51,614 nucleotides of DNA from Candidatus Uhrbacteria bacterium CG10_big_fil_rev_8_21_14_0_10_48_16 (GCA_002793515.1 PFEU01000007.1:35713-87326); one strand, 5' to 3'; counted from the stretch's first letter, positions 9,176 to 17,172 are shown. The notes: generated from the letters alone by a model not told the origin. A program made the numbers and translations.

Positions 9176-9290
9176 CTTGACTGACTTGTCGAGTGGTTAC
9201 TCGACAGTTCGGTTGAGGACCCCGGCGTCGACACGTGATTGGTGCGAGTCGCACCACGTCGGCCGGGGCAGGTCGTTCAGGTGCCCCGGC
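9176..9290 (-). repeat. Hairpin-chain element copy G (diverged)
   Basis: CTTGACTGACTTGTCGAGTGGTTACTCGACAGTTCGGTTGAG hairpin, then CCCCGGC...GCCGGGG hairpin. Confidence 0.6.
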
Positions 9291-9429
9291 GACATCACGT
9301 GTCCAGCCGAGGAACCTCATTCCCCACTTTCTGGCGCGCGTGGGGGGCGCGTTTCAATGATCGTAGAAGAGGAGCGGGTAGGTCATTGATGACCATCCTT
9401 TTTTTGTGACGAACCATTTAATCAGACGT

Positions 9430-10003
9430 TCGTCTTTGTCTGTTTGTCGTTCACACCGCGACCGTGATTGGTGGCGATGCAACGAACGACCGTTTGCGTA
9501 ATCGGACAACGGGATATGGGCGCAACCCATCCAGCGAATCGACTCAGCCGATCAAAGCGCGTGGTTAGCCATCCACCATGCGAGAGGAGATCTGTCTTAA
9601 CTCGTCCAAGACGAGAGGCCAAGATCCAAAGGCCCGTTTGATCAATTGGTTTGCCAGACCTTTGAGCCCATCAATCACGGGCTCCCATGCTTTGGCGCGA
9701 CCCTTCGGAGTGTTGCCACTCCCCGACGTTCCGATTGCTCGGAGGGATTCTTTAAACGGGATTGCTTCGTACTTGTACTCAGAGTTTCTAGCTCCTTTCC
9801 GTTCCTTACTCTCCGCTTATAGAATCCGCGCATAGTACGCCGGGTCATCTGTATCATCCACGACAGGTCGATAACCTGGGTTCGAACCGACACCGAAATG
9901 CCGTCGTTAACCCTCCTGTCGCTTCCTCTCAAAAGATGGGCATGAGCCCTCCTGTTCGCCCGCTCCACCTACGGGCTTGGAATGAGGATACGTCGTCTAG
10001 GTG
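9430..10003 (-). ncRNA. Candidate large structured non-coding RNA
   Basis: No convincing ORF; hairpins CTCGTC-caa-GACGAG (9601-9615), GAGCCC...GGGCTC (9664-9684), GGAGTG-TTGC-CACTCC (9707-9722), TCCGA-TTGC-TCGGA (9730-9743); the last two read as GCAA tetraloops on the minus strand. Confidence 0.35.
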
Positions 10004-10041
10004 GTTAGACGACCCTGCCAGCTATGGGGCACCGGGCAGGG
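9992..10041 (-). other. Paired hairpins just downstream of an island gene
   Basis: GTCGTCTA-ggtggt-TAGACGAC (9992-10013) and CCCTGCC...GGCAGGG (10013-10041). Confidence 0.6.
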
Positions 10042-10056
10042 ACAGTGCTTTGTTGG

Positions 10057-10392
10057 CTACAGCACGATGTCCTCCTCGTCCTCGATCTCGATCCCCGCCT
10101 CGCGGAGATCGCGGTCGATCTGGGCGAGCATGGCGCGGATCCGGAGCTCCTCGATCGAGGTCTCGACCGTGTCCACCTCGATCTCCTCGAGCTCGAAGGT
10201 GAACCCACCCACGCCCGTGAGGGCCTTGGTAGTGGTGTGGCAGTGCTGAACCAGCACCCCGCCCTCGAGGTTCACCCAGATGTTGACCTGCTCGAGGATG
10301 GTCTCGAGGTTGTCGTACTCCCCGATGACGAACCGGACCCTGGAGGTCCTGATGACAGGGACGTAGAACGAGGGCAGAATACGAGCGAGCAT
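10057..10392 (-). CDS. Uncharacterised 111-aa protein (MLARILPSFYVPVIRTSRVRFVIGEY...)
   Basis: ORF with GGAGG upstream; acidic C-terminus. Confidence 0.65.
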   Translation of the reverse strand: MLARILPSFYVPVIRTSRVRFVIGEYDNLETILEQVNIWVNLEGGVLVQHCHTTTKALTGVGGFTFELEEIEVDTVETSIEELRIRAMLAQIDRDLREAGIEIEDEEDIVL

Positions 10393-10437
10393 GCGCTTTT
10401 CCTCCAGTGGGTTCCTGATCAGGGTACTGTTTCATCC

Positions 10438-10560
10438 CTCAACTGAGTATTCGAGACTGCCAACCGGCAGGTCATATTCGAATATTCGGTCGAGGTCTCA
10501 AGCATATGCGTCGTGCTTGAGCCGTGCCCACCAGATCGTGTATGTCTGATGGGAGTGGGA
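10438..10560 (-). repeat. Hairpin-chain element copy F
   Basis: Long hairpin 10438-10494, hairpin CTCAAGCA...TGCTTGAG with GTCGTGC motif, then CCCA..CAGA..TCTG..TGGG hairpin. Confidence 0.65.
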
Positions 10561-10569
10561 CGCGTTCTT

Positions 10570-10809
10570 TCAGCGCTGGCTTTCCTCCTCCTGTCGCCGG
10601 AACTTGTAGCCGACGACGACGTTGTAGGTGAGGAAGCCAAGAAGACAGGCGATCGCGACGATGTCACCGGCGCGCTGACTCACAAAGTCTGCGAGGATGA
10701 TCAGCACGGGAGTACCGATGATGAGAGCAGTGGCACTCTCAAAGTACCTGTACATGGGCTCCTGGGCCCGCCGTTCACAGTAGGTAAGCTCCCTTTCTTC
10801 TTCGTCCAT
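10570..10809 (-). CDS. Small membrane protein with about 2 TM segments (MDEEERELTYCERRAQEPMYRYFESATALIIGTPVLIILADF...)
   Basis: 79-aa ORF, AAAGGGAG upstream of ATG. Confidence 0.65.
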   Translation of the reverse strand: MDEEERELTYCERRAQEPMYRYFESATALIIGTPVLIILADFVSQRAGDIVAIACLLGFLTYNVVVGYKFRRQEEESQR

Positions 10810-10843
10810 GTGGACTCCCTTTGGGAACGTTGGTTGATCGTTC

Positions 10844-11010
10844 CTCAACGTAGGACTCAACTGTGAATTGAGTGCTGTGTTGAGGTCCCCACGTGCGTCG
10901 TGCGTGGGGCCGTGTCGCGGAAGTCGCGACTCCCCTTTTGCCGGCGAATTCCGGCAACAGGGAGGAGATGGGTTACTGAGGTCACGACCAGCCGACGTCA
11001 CTGGTCGTGA
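10844..11010 (-). repeat. Hairpin-chain element copy D (five hairpins)
   Basis: I 10844-10884; II CCCCACG...CGTGGGG 10887-10909; III GTCGCG-gaagt-CGCGAC 10914-10930; IV TGCCGG-cgaatt-CCGGCA 10939-10956; V TCACGACCAG...CTGGTCGTGA 10982-11010. Confidence 0.8.
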
Positions 11011-11013
11011 AGG

Positions 11014-11442
11014 CTAGTCGAAGTCCGTCTCGTTCCAGGGGGCTTCGATGTTGCTGAGGTCGATCTCGTCGCAGTCATCGCCGTCCAGGTCGTCGCAGTC
11101 GTCGTCCTCGTTGTAGTCGAACTGCTCGTACCGGGCGATCTTGATGAGGGTGTCGACGAGCTCGGGCCCGCCGATCTCTTCCAGGACCGGAACGGGGATG
11201 ATCTGGGAGACCTCTCCTTCCAGCTCGAGGACGAGGAGGGCGAAGTGGTAGGGGCGGGTCTGACGCCAGGCCACCAGGTTGGCGGGCTTGGTGTCATCGT
11301 CCGCCTTGAGGACGACGGTGACCCCCTGGGGCACGCCGTCGCGGACGGTCTGGAGGAAGGTCCGGTTGGCACCGTCCAGATCCCCGTTTTCCTTCTGCTC
11401 GGCCGCGAAGCCGAACAGGTTCTCGATATCGGTCCGGTTCAT
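11014..11442 (-). CDS. Uncharacterised acidic protein (MNRTDIENLFGFAAEQKENGDL... EDDDCDDLDGDDCDEID)
   Basis: 142-aa ORF with AGGAG upstream of ATG; first ORF of the minus-strand island operon. Confidence 0.7.
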   Translation of the reverse strand: MNRTDIENLFGFAAEQKENGDLDGANRTFLQTVRDGVPQGVTVVLKADDDTKPANLVAWRQTRPYHFALLVLELEGEVSQIIPVPVLEEIGGPELVDTLIKIARYEQFDYNEDDDCDDLDGDDCDEIDLSNIEAPWNETDFD

Positions 11443-11572
11443 CTCGTGCTCCTATCCGACTTCACCTGAAATCGGATGGGGGTTGGAATGTCGTCAAGCA
11501 CCTGCTCGACGCACGGGGAGGACAGATCGTATAGGAATGGATCCGTCCTTTCCGTGCATGGGCAAGAAAAAA

Positions 11573-11614
11573 GCTGATTACCGGTTACCTTCGTGGAGAT
11601 AACCAATAATCAGC
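11573..11614 (-). terminator. Leader terminator/attenuator hairpin
   Basis: GCTGATTA-tt-GGTTA-loop-TAACC-gg-TAATCAGC followed by TTTTTTCTTG on the minus strand. Confidence 0.7.
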
Positions 11615-11651
11615 CAAGGAACGCCAATAGTGGCTTTCCGTGAACGGACAT
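11610..11651 (-). CDS. Putative 13-aa leader peptide MSVHGKPLLAFLG
   Basis: ATG to TGA between the promoter and the leader terminator; stop codon lies in the 5' arm of the terminator hairpin; GGGGAG upstream. Confidence 0.3.
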   Translation of the reverse strand: MSVHGKPLLAFLG

Positions 11652-11693
11652 TAGGTCTCTCTCCCCAATGAAGTAATTGTATTGAACGGATAT

Positions 11694-11722
11694 ACTATAT
11701 CATTTTTTGACCATTTTGTCAA
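11694..11722 (-). promoter_or_regulatory. Sigma70-type promoter for the island operon
   Basis: Minus strand TTGACA - 17 nt - TATAGT. Confidence 0.75.
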
Positions 11723-11839
11723 TACTATCAGACAGTTATTTAGCTGAATTTAGTGTATTTTTATGTATTCTGAAAGAATATCTGGTTTAAAATTGAATCA
11801 TCCTGACAAAGATCGTCCGAACCACTTTTGACGAAAGAA

Positions 11840-11866
11840 AAAACCGTCCGGGTGTGGGACGGAGGG
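11840..11866 (-). terminator. Intrinsic terminator
   Basis: Minus strand CCGTCC-cacacc-GGACGG followed by TTTTTTC. Confidence 0.75.
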
Positions 11867-11870
11867 GGAG

Positions 11871-12221
11871 CTACTCGCTACGTTCACGCTTCTTGCGCTG
11901 ATGGCGGATGCGCATGCCGTTCTGCGCGAGGGCGGTGGCGAGTTCTGATTGGAGAGCCTCGAACGGGTCGATGAACGTACTCATGCGTTCACGTCCGTTT
12001 TTTGACACCATGGGGAGATACTTCTTGAAGGCCGTTTCCAGATTGGATTCAGCCTTCTGGATCTTCTCGCGCTGAGCCTGCACCGTCTCTGCATCTGCAT
12101 GGCTCGCATGAAGCTGATCGAGCTTCTGCTGGGCGTCCCGCAGAGTCCTTCTGCAGATTTTCAGCCAGTCGAGTGCCTTTCGCAATTTGAGTCCGTTCTT
12201 TTCCAGAGTCAGATCTGTCAT
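11871..12221 (-). CDS. Uncharacterised coiled-coil-rich protein (MTDLTLEKNGLKLRKALDWLKICRRTLRDAQQKL...)
   Basis: ORF from internal ATG with GGAG upstream. Confidence 0.65.
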   Translation of the reverse strand: MTDLTLEKNGLKLRKALDWLKICRRTLRDAQQKLDQLHASHADAETVQAQREKIQKAESNLETAFKKYLPMVSKNGRERMSTFIDPFEALQSELATALAQNGMRIRHQRKKRERSE

Positions 12222-12267
12222 GGGATCTCCGTGACGGAACCAGGAAGAAACTTTCTGGGAGGCTTTC

Positions 12268-12382
12268 CTCAACCGAGAGATCGAGTTTGAACTCGAGTTC
12301 TCGGTTGAGTCCCCAAGCACGTCGTGCTTGGGGCCGTATCGCGAGATGCGATCCCCCCTGCTGGTGAATTCCAGTAAAGGGG
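12268..12382 (-). repeat. Hairpin-chain element copy E (four hairpins)
   Basis: I CTCAACCGAGA...TCTCGGTTGAG 12268-12309; II CCCCAAGCAC-gtc-GTGCTTGGGG 12311-12333; III ATCGC-gagat-GCGAT 12338-12352; IV CTGG-tgaatt-CCAG inside CCCC/GGGG 12355-12382. Confidence 0.8.
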
Positions 12383-12943
12383 CTAGTGCTGTTCGTCAAA
12401 GAGTTCGTCGAGAGCCGTATAAAGCCCGGCAAGGCTTCCGTTGTTGACGATCACATGCGCCGGAACGCTCATGAGCGCAGGCAGGTTCGTATTCCCAGGC
12501 AATGCCTCGATGGCGAGGAACTGTTCCCAGGTAAACGGACCGTCTCCAGCTCGCGCGCGACGGCACCAGCGATCGAAGCGCACCCGTCGATTTGCTTCAA
12601 TCCGCACGAGTTGAAACCCATCGAGGTCAGAGTAGACCTCGACCTCCTCCATATTTCGCACCCCTGTGATGACCACGGGAGTAAAATCCCATTGGCACCA
12701 TCGCTCGAGCACCAGCTCTGAGATGCGTGAGGCGATCCATCCGTACCCAGAACGATCCGCTTCTGCCTCAAAGAGAGCGGAAAGATCTGAAGTCTTCGGG
12801 TTCCAAATCCCTTGAAGAGAAGCGAGCTCGCGAATCCGGTCCGAATGCCCCAACCGAATTGCTTCATGTGTCTCTTGGAGATATTCGGACGCTTCGTCTT
12901 TGCCGGCACAAGGCCAACCGACGATCCCGATCACCATTCCCAT
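12383..12943 (-). CDS. P-loop NTPase/kinase-like protein (dephospho-CoA-kinase/dNMP-kinase-like)
   Basis: Walker A-like GIVGWPCAGKDEASEYL; DFTPVVITGVRNMEEVEVY. Confidence 0.7.
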   Translation of the reverse strand: MGMVIGIVGWPCAGKDEASEYLQETHEAIRLGHSDRIRELASLQGIWNPKTSDLSALFEAEADRSGYGWIASRISELVLERWCQWDFTPVVITGVRNMEEVEVYSDLDGFQLVRIEANRRVRFDRWCRRARAGDGPFTWEQFLAIEALPGNTNLPALMSVPAHVIVNNGSLAGLYTALDELFDEQH

Positions 12944-13010
12944 ACATCCCTCCAGTCATGGTATGTGACAACACAAACTACCAAGGAAAAGCCCTCGCGT
13001 CAATCATCTC

Positions 13011-13039
13011 TTGACGAAACACGGAAAAACTCGTATTGT
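13011..13039 (+). promoter_or_regulatory. Sigma70-type promoter upstream of rpsP
   Basis: TTGACG - 17 nt - TATTGT. Confidence 0.65.
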
Positions 13040-13087
13040 GCGCGCGACCGTCAAACACGCTCATGTTTGATTCATGAACCAATTATT

Positions 13088-13591
13088 ATGCTATCTATTC
13101 GACTTTCACGCGTAGGAACTAAGCGGGCTCCCGTCTATCGTATCGTTGTTATGCCAAAACATAACGATCCTTGGGCTAAGTCCACCGAAATCCTCGGACA
13201 TTACAACCCTCGAAAACAGCCAAGCGAACTCGTCATCAACACAGATCGCACAAAATACTGGATCTCAAAGGGAGCTCAAGCAACAGACACTGTTTGGAAC
13301 CTCCTTATTGATGAGAAGATTATCGAAGGCGAAAAGCGAGGCGTGACCCACATCTCAAAAAAGCGCCAAGGGAAACTTGAAGTAAAGGCGACTGAGAAAA
13401 AAGCGAAGGCTGAAGCAGCTGAAGTACAAGCAAAGGAAGCTAAAGAGAAAGCAGAGGCTGAAGCAGAAGCGGTGAAAGTCGCAGAAGCGGAAGCAAAAGC
13501 AAAAGCTGAAGCGATTCCTGAAGCTGTCACAGAAGAAGTTACTCCTCCTACGGAAGAGGCTCCTGCCACAGAAGAAACACCAGCCGAATAA
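13088..13591 (+). CDS. rpsP: 30S ribosomal protein S16 with long Ala/Glu/Lys-rich C-terminal extension
   Basis: MLSIRLSRVGTKRAPVYRIVVMPKHNDPWAKSTEILGHYNPRKQP; low-complexity tail. Confidence 0.95.
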   Translation: MLSIRLSRVGTKRAPVYRIVVMPKHNDPWAKSTEILGHYNPRKQPSELVINTDRTKYWISKGAQATDTVWNLLIDEKIIEGEKRGVTHISKKRQGKLEVKATEKKAKAEAAEVQAKEAKEKAEAEAEAVKVAEAEAKAKAEAIPEAVTEEVTPPTEEAPATEETPAE

Positions 13592-13623
13592 TGTTTATAG
13601 ACGGGGTCCTGTGACCTCGTCTA

Positions 13624-14670
13624 TTGATTTCTATGATTGAATCACGACACAAACAATTCACTACCCTTTTCCCTACTGAACCGGCTTTCCGTTGGAAACA
13701 GGTTGAGCAAGGTCTTTTTTCGTTCGCGACATCTTGGGAAGAGCTCACTTCCCTTTCAAAATATATTCGAGAGCACATCGGTTCGATCCCTTGGATGACC
13801 GTGACGCCACAAAAAATTCAAATCAGTGGAAATGGGGACACCCACAAAGCGCTTCTTCGTGTTGAAGGAGATCAGGATATTGAAACGGTGCTGATGAAAA
13901 ACAAGCGTGACGCCTGGACGATTTGCGTGTCCTCGCAGGTCGGATGCGCCATGCGGTGCGGATTTTGTGCGACAGGAAAGATGGGACTCATTCGAAGTCT
14001 TACGTCCGACGAAATCGTCGACCAATATCGATTCTGGATGCAATATCTTCAAGAGCACAAAGAACTCGAAGGACGTATTTCAAATATTGTCTTCATGGGG
14101 ATGGGAGAACCTCTCGCCAACTATGAAGAAGTAAAATATGCGCTCAACGCTATTTTGAAACATAGCGATATTGGACGCACACGTATCACCGTTTCTACCG
14201 TTGGTGTCCTTCCTCGTCTGGAACAGATGTTGACCGACAAAGATTGGCCTCATGTTCGTCTTGCCATTTCTCTACACAGTGCGGTCTCTGAAACGCGAAA
14301 ACAAATCGTTCCAACTTCTTACGATGACTTTCTTCCAAAACTCGGGGACTGGGCAAAACGTTATCTCTACCGCCACGGAAACCGCCGTCATCACCTCACC
14401 TTTGAGTATGTCATGCTCAAAGGAGTCAACGATACTCCTGACCAGGCGCGCGCGCTTGCAAAGTTCGTAAACCGCATCGGGAATGTGCGTGTGAACCTCA
14501 TCCCTTACAACCTCACCGGACTCGAATTTGAGTGCAGTACTCCTCCGGCGATCAAACAATTCCTCGAGATCCTCCAATCCAAACACGTGATCTCTACCAC
14601 TCGCCGAACCATGGGGGATGACATCGATGCTGCCTGCGGGCAACTCGCCGGCTCAAAAGAAAAAACCTAA
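13624..14670 (+). CDS. rlmN: 23S rRNA (adenine(2503)-C(2))-methyltransferase RlmN, radical SAM
   Basis: CAMRCGFCATGKMGL; NIVFMGMGEPLANYEEV; ISLHSA. Confidence 0.95.
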   Translation: MISMIESRHKQFTTLFPTEPAFRWKQVEQGLFSFATSWEELTSLSKYIREHIGSIPWMTVTPQKIQISGNGDTHKALLRVEGDQDIETVLMKNKRDAWTICVSSQVGCAMRCGFCATGKMGLIRSLTSDEIVDQYRFWMQYLQEHKELEGRISNIVFMGMGEPLANYEEVKYALNAILKHSDIGRTRITVSTVGVLPRLEQMLTDKDWPHVRLAISLHSAVSETRKQIVPTSYDDFLPKLGDWAKRYLYRHGNRRHHLTFEYVMLKGVNDTPDQARALAKFVNRIGNVRVNLIPYNLTGLEFECSTPPAIKQFLEILQSKHVISTTRRTMGDDIDAACGQLAGSKEKT

Positions 14671-14737
14671 AGGCTTTTTAAAACACTGTACCCACAGTGT
14701 TTTCCTTTTCCGTTGCTCCTGGCATACTGAACGTACT

Positions 14738-15796
14738 ATGAAATCAAAACCTCTCCTTGGCTTAATCGGTGTTCTGGCGCTCATCATGTTCGTCATATTG
14801 GTTCTTGTGATCAAACAATCTCCTCAAACAACCCCTCCTTCTGTGCCCCCCGCATCTCCCGAAACGGAAGAAAACCTTCTTGAGGCAACACCTGATGAAC
14901 CGACTGATTACTACGTTACGTTCACCCTAAACACGCAGGATTTCAGCTACCCTGAACTGAGCGCTCAAACCGTAGAGCGACTTCTCGATCTCCACGAAAC
15001 GTACCAACTCCCCGTGACGATCTTCTTTACCACCACGATGGTGGATTACTACTCAGCGTTTCAGCCAGATCTTTTTGAACGCATCCTAACCAGTCCTCTT
15101 GTGAGCATTGGCTATCATATCCGCCCCCCTGTTCCGTATCACCCAAACACCCCGCATGCACCAGATCTTTCAGAGCTCTCCATACAAGAACTTCAAGACC
15201 TTGTTCGAACCTATGAAACACATGGTCTTGATCTCGTCACAGGAGAACCCACAACGGCTCCTGGAGGGTTTGCGTATCTCGTTGAACTCGCAGGTGATCG
15301 ACCCTACATCGTTGGGGTCGCAACTGGACGTGCCCTTCCTGACGTTCTCGAAGTCTATAAGGACCTAGGTGCTGTGATGTTTGCTGGCCATAGCGGAGCC
15401 ATGAATCTTGGTGACACCACAGGACCCCTCTATACGCGCCCTGAACAATCTGAACTAAAAGCCTTTGAGCACACAGGAGAAGATGCCTCTGCACTTCTAG
15501 CAGAAATGAAAGAAGAAGCGGAAACAAAACAAGGCTCAATCGCCCCTTTCTTTCTCAATATTAAAATGCATGATAACGATTTCTTCGCCGAACAATCCGC
15601 TTGGACCACTGTTTATCTCTCGCCAAGTGCTCGCAGAAGTGGAGCTCCGTTTGATACAAGTCTTACCTCTACTCTTCTCTCGATAGACGAATCGGAGGCT
15701 CAATGGAAACTGTACGAAGATTTGCTTCGTGCTGTGGCTCAGCATCCAACGTTCAAATCAGTCAATATTGAGCAAACACATAATCTGCTTCAATAA
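14738..15796 (+). CDS. Membrane-anchored polysaccharide-deacetylase-like (NodB-fold) protein
   Basis: N-terminal TM; YYVTFTLNTQDFSYPELSAQTVERLLDLHETYQLPVTIFFTTTMVDYY ... IGYHIRPPVPYHP. Confidence 0.5.
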   Translation: MKSKPLLGLIGVLALIMFVILVLVIKQSPQTTPPSVPPASPETEENLLEATPDEPTDYYVTFTLNTQDFSYPELSAQTVERLLDLHETYQLPVTIFFTTTMVDYYSAFQPDLFERILTSPLVSIGYHIRPPVPYHPNTPHAPDLSELSIQELQDLVRTYETHGLDLVTGEPTTAPGGFAYLVELAGDRPYIVGVATGRALPDVLEVYKDLGAVMFAGHSGAMNLGDTTGPLYTRPEQSELKAFEHTGEDASALLAEMKEEAETKQGSIAPFFLNIKMHDNDFFAEQSAWTTVYLSPSARRSGAPFDTSLTSTLLSIDESEAQWKLYEDLLRAVAQHPTFKSVNIEQTHNLLQ

Positions 15797-15860
15797 TGTA
15801 ATTGCCATCTACACCTTCTTTTATTACGCAAACGTTGAAATCAAGGGGTCTTAACTTGAA

Positions 15861-16457
15861 TCAATACATTGCTCCCCTGTGAGAAGAATCTCTCATGCGT
15901 TTCAAGGGCTTTATCCAGGCATGGATAGCTAAAAATATGAGAGGGACATAGAACAAGGATGTGGTGATTGACCATGGATCTGGCCAAAACTCGTTCTCGA
16001 TCAAAAAAAGAATAAACCAACTAAATTGAGCCACGTGAGCAAAAAGTAACACAAACATCGAAACCCAAACATCTTTCTTTTTCTCAAAAAACAACCACTC
16101 TACAAGAAACGGCAGGGTTGGAACTAAAATATAGACGGATGCCTCCACCGCATGTGACCAGAAATTCAATTCACCTCCTCCAGCCCATCGAACAAACGGT
16201 AGGGTGACTGGCAGAATTAACATCCAGAACATATCACCGAGCAAGGCTCGACCGCTTAATCCAACTGCTCGGAAAATCCGTTCGTAAACAACTCCTACAA
16301 GTCCAACGGTGAAGATAAAAAAAGCAAGTCCTTCTAAATGCCCTGCTTGATCAACAACAATAGAGGCAGCCACGAGAAAATAAAAAATCAAAACAGGATA
16401 GATGACTTGAAGCGCGAACAACCAAGATGAACCAACGTTGATCTTCATAGTTTCCAA
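15861..16457 (-). CDS. Multi-pass membrane protein of unknown function
   Basis: 198 aa with several hydrophobic helices. Confidence 0.7.
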   Translation of the reverse strand: METMKINVGSSWLFALQVIYPVLIFYFLVAASIVVDQAGHLEGLAFFIFTVGLVGVVYERIFRAVGLSGRALLGDMFWMLILPVTLPFVRWAGGGELNFWSHAVEASVYILVPTLPFLVEWLFFEKKKDVWVSMFVLLFAHVAQFSWFILFLIENEFWPDPWSITTSLFYVPLIFLAIHAWIKPLKRMRDSSHRGAMY

Positions 16458-16471
16458 TCAATAATATCACT

Positions 16472-17071
16472 ATGACTCCAAACTCAAGTATACTCTATAT
16501 TTTTCCAAGCTTTTTCCTCTTGATGCTGGTCCTAGCCCTCGTATATGTCTTAAAAAAAAGAGTGCGTATTCGAGCATGGATCAAATCTCTTGAGTCTAGA
16601 GGGTATCAGCGTCTTCCTCTCCCTCGTCCATACACGCATTGGTATGCAACAAGAGAAGATGCGCCCACCTATTTTATCGTCATTGAAAAAGTCCGCACCT
16701 ATACAACGAATGATCGCGCTGTCCCTGATCTTGGTCTTGCGATATACATCCCCTTATCAACATCACTCACCCCAACCGATATTATTTATCGATGCATGCA
16801 GACAACGAGTATCTGTACACGAACTATTTTTCGCCTCCAGAATTTTATCGAAAGAATTATTCCACAGATCTTTAAACGTCCTTCGCTCATTCTGGCATCC
16901 TCTCAGCGTTTTACTGTCTACGCTCCTGAGATCCTCCCCCACTCCCTTCGTCCAAATTTTAACAAACAGACGCTGATTCTCAGAATAGGATTTTCGTGGA
17001 ACCACTCTATCGAGGATATTCAAGATATCTACGCAAGCATACAAACACGGTTAGCACACACAACCATGTGA
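16472..17071 (+). CDS. Uncharacterised protein with N-terminal TM anchor
   Basis: 199-aa ORF, ILYIFPSFFLLMLVLALVYVL. Confidence 0.65.
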   Translation: MTPNSSILYIFPSFFLLMLVLALVYVLKKRVRIRAWIKSLESRGYQRLPLPRPYTHWYATREDAPTYFIVIEKVRTYTTNDRAVPDLGLAIYIPLSTSLTPTDIIYRCMQTTSICTRTIFRLQNFIERIIPQIFKRPSLILASSQRFTVYAPEILPHSLRPNFNKQTLILRIGFSWNHSIEDIQDIYASIQTRLAHTTM

Positions 17072-17172
17072 TCTGACATATAAGCGCATTTCAATGGACC
17101 CTCGCCCTGTATCAACGTATAACCATTATCCTGAGAAAAATAGATACTCTTTTATCCTGAACGTTTTATGTA

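Noticed and set aside
8546-9184. 212-aa plus-strand ORF through element C
   Set aside because: Reads through the repeat and antisense to a better-supported minus-strand ORF with a ribosome-binding site.
9870-9910. GGTTCGAACC resembling a tRNA T-loop
   Set aside because: T-arm stem and acceptor do not pair on either strand; no cloverleaf could be built.
10439-11010. Consistent minus-strand orientation inferred from G-U wobbles
   Set aside because: Wobbles favour the minus strand in A, C and F but the plus strand in D and G, so orientation from wobbles alone is not conclusive.
6945-12382. CRISPR array interpretation of the repeats
   Set aside because: Repeats are separated by whole ORFs of different lengths, not 25-45-nt spacers, and no cas genes are present.
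6940-12943. Prophage interpretation of the island
   Set aside because: No terminase, portal, capsid, integrase or lysis gene recognised; no flanking direct repeats seen.
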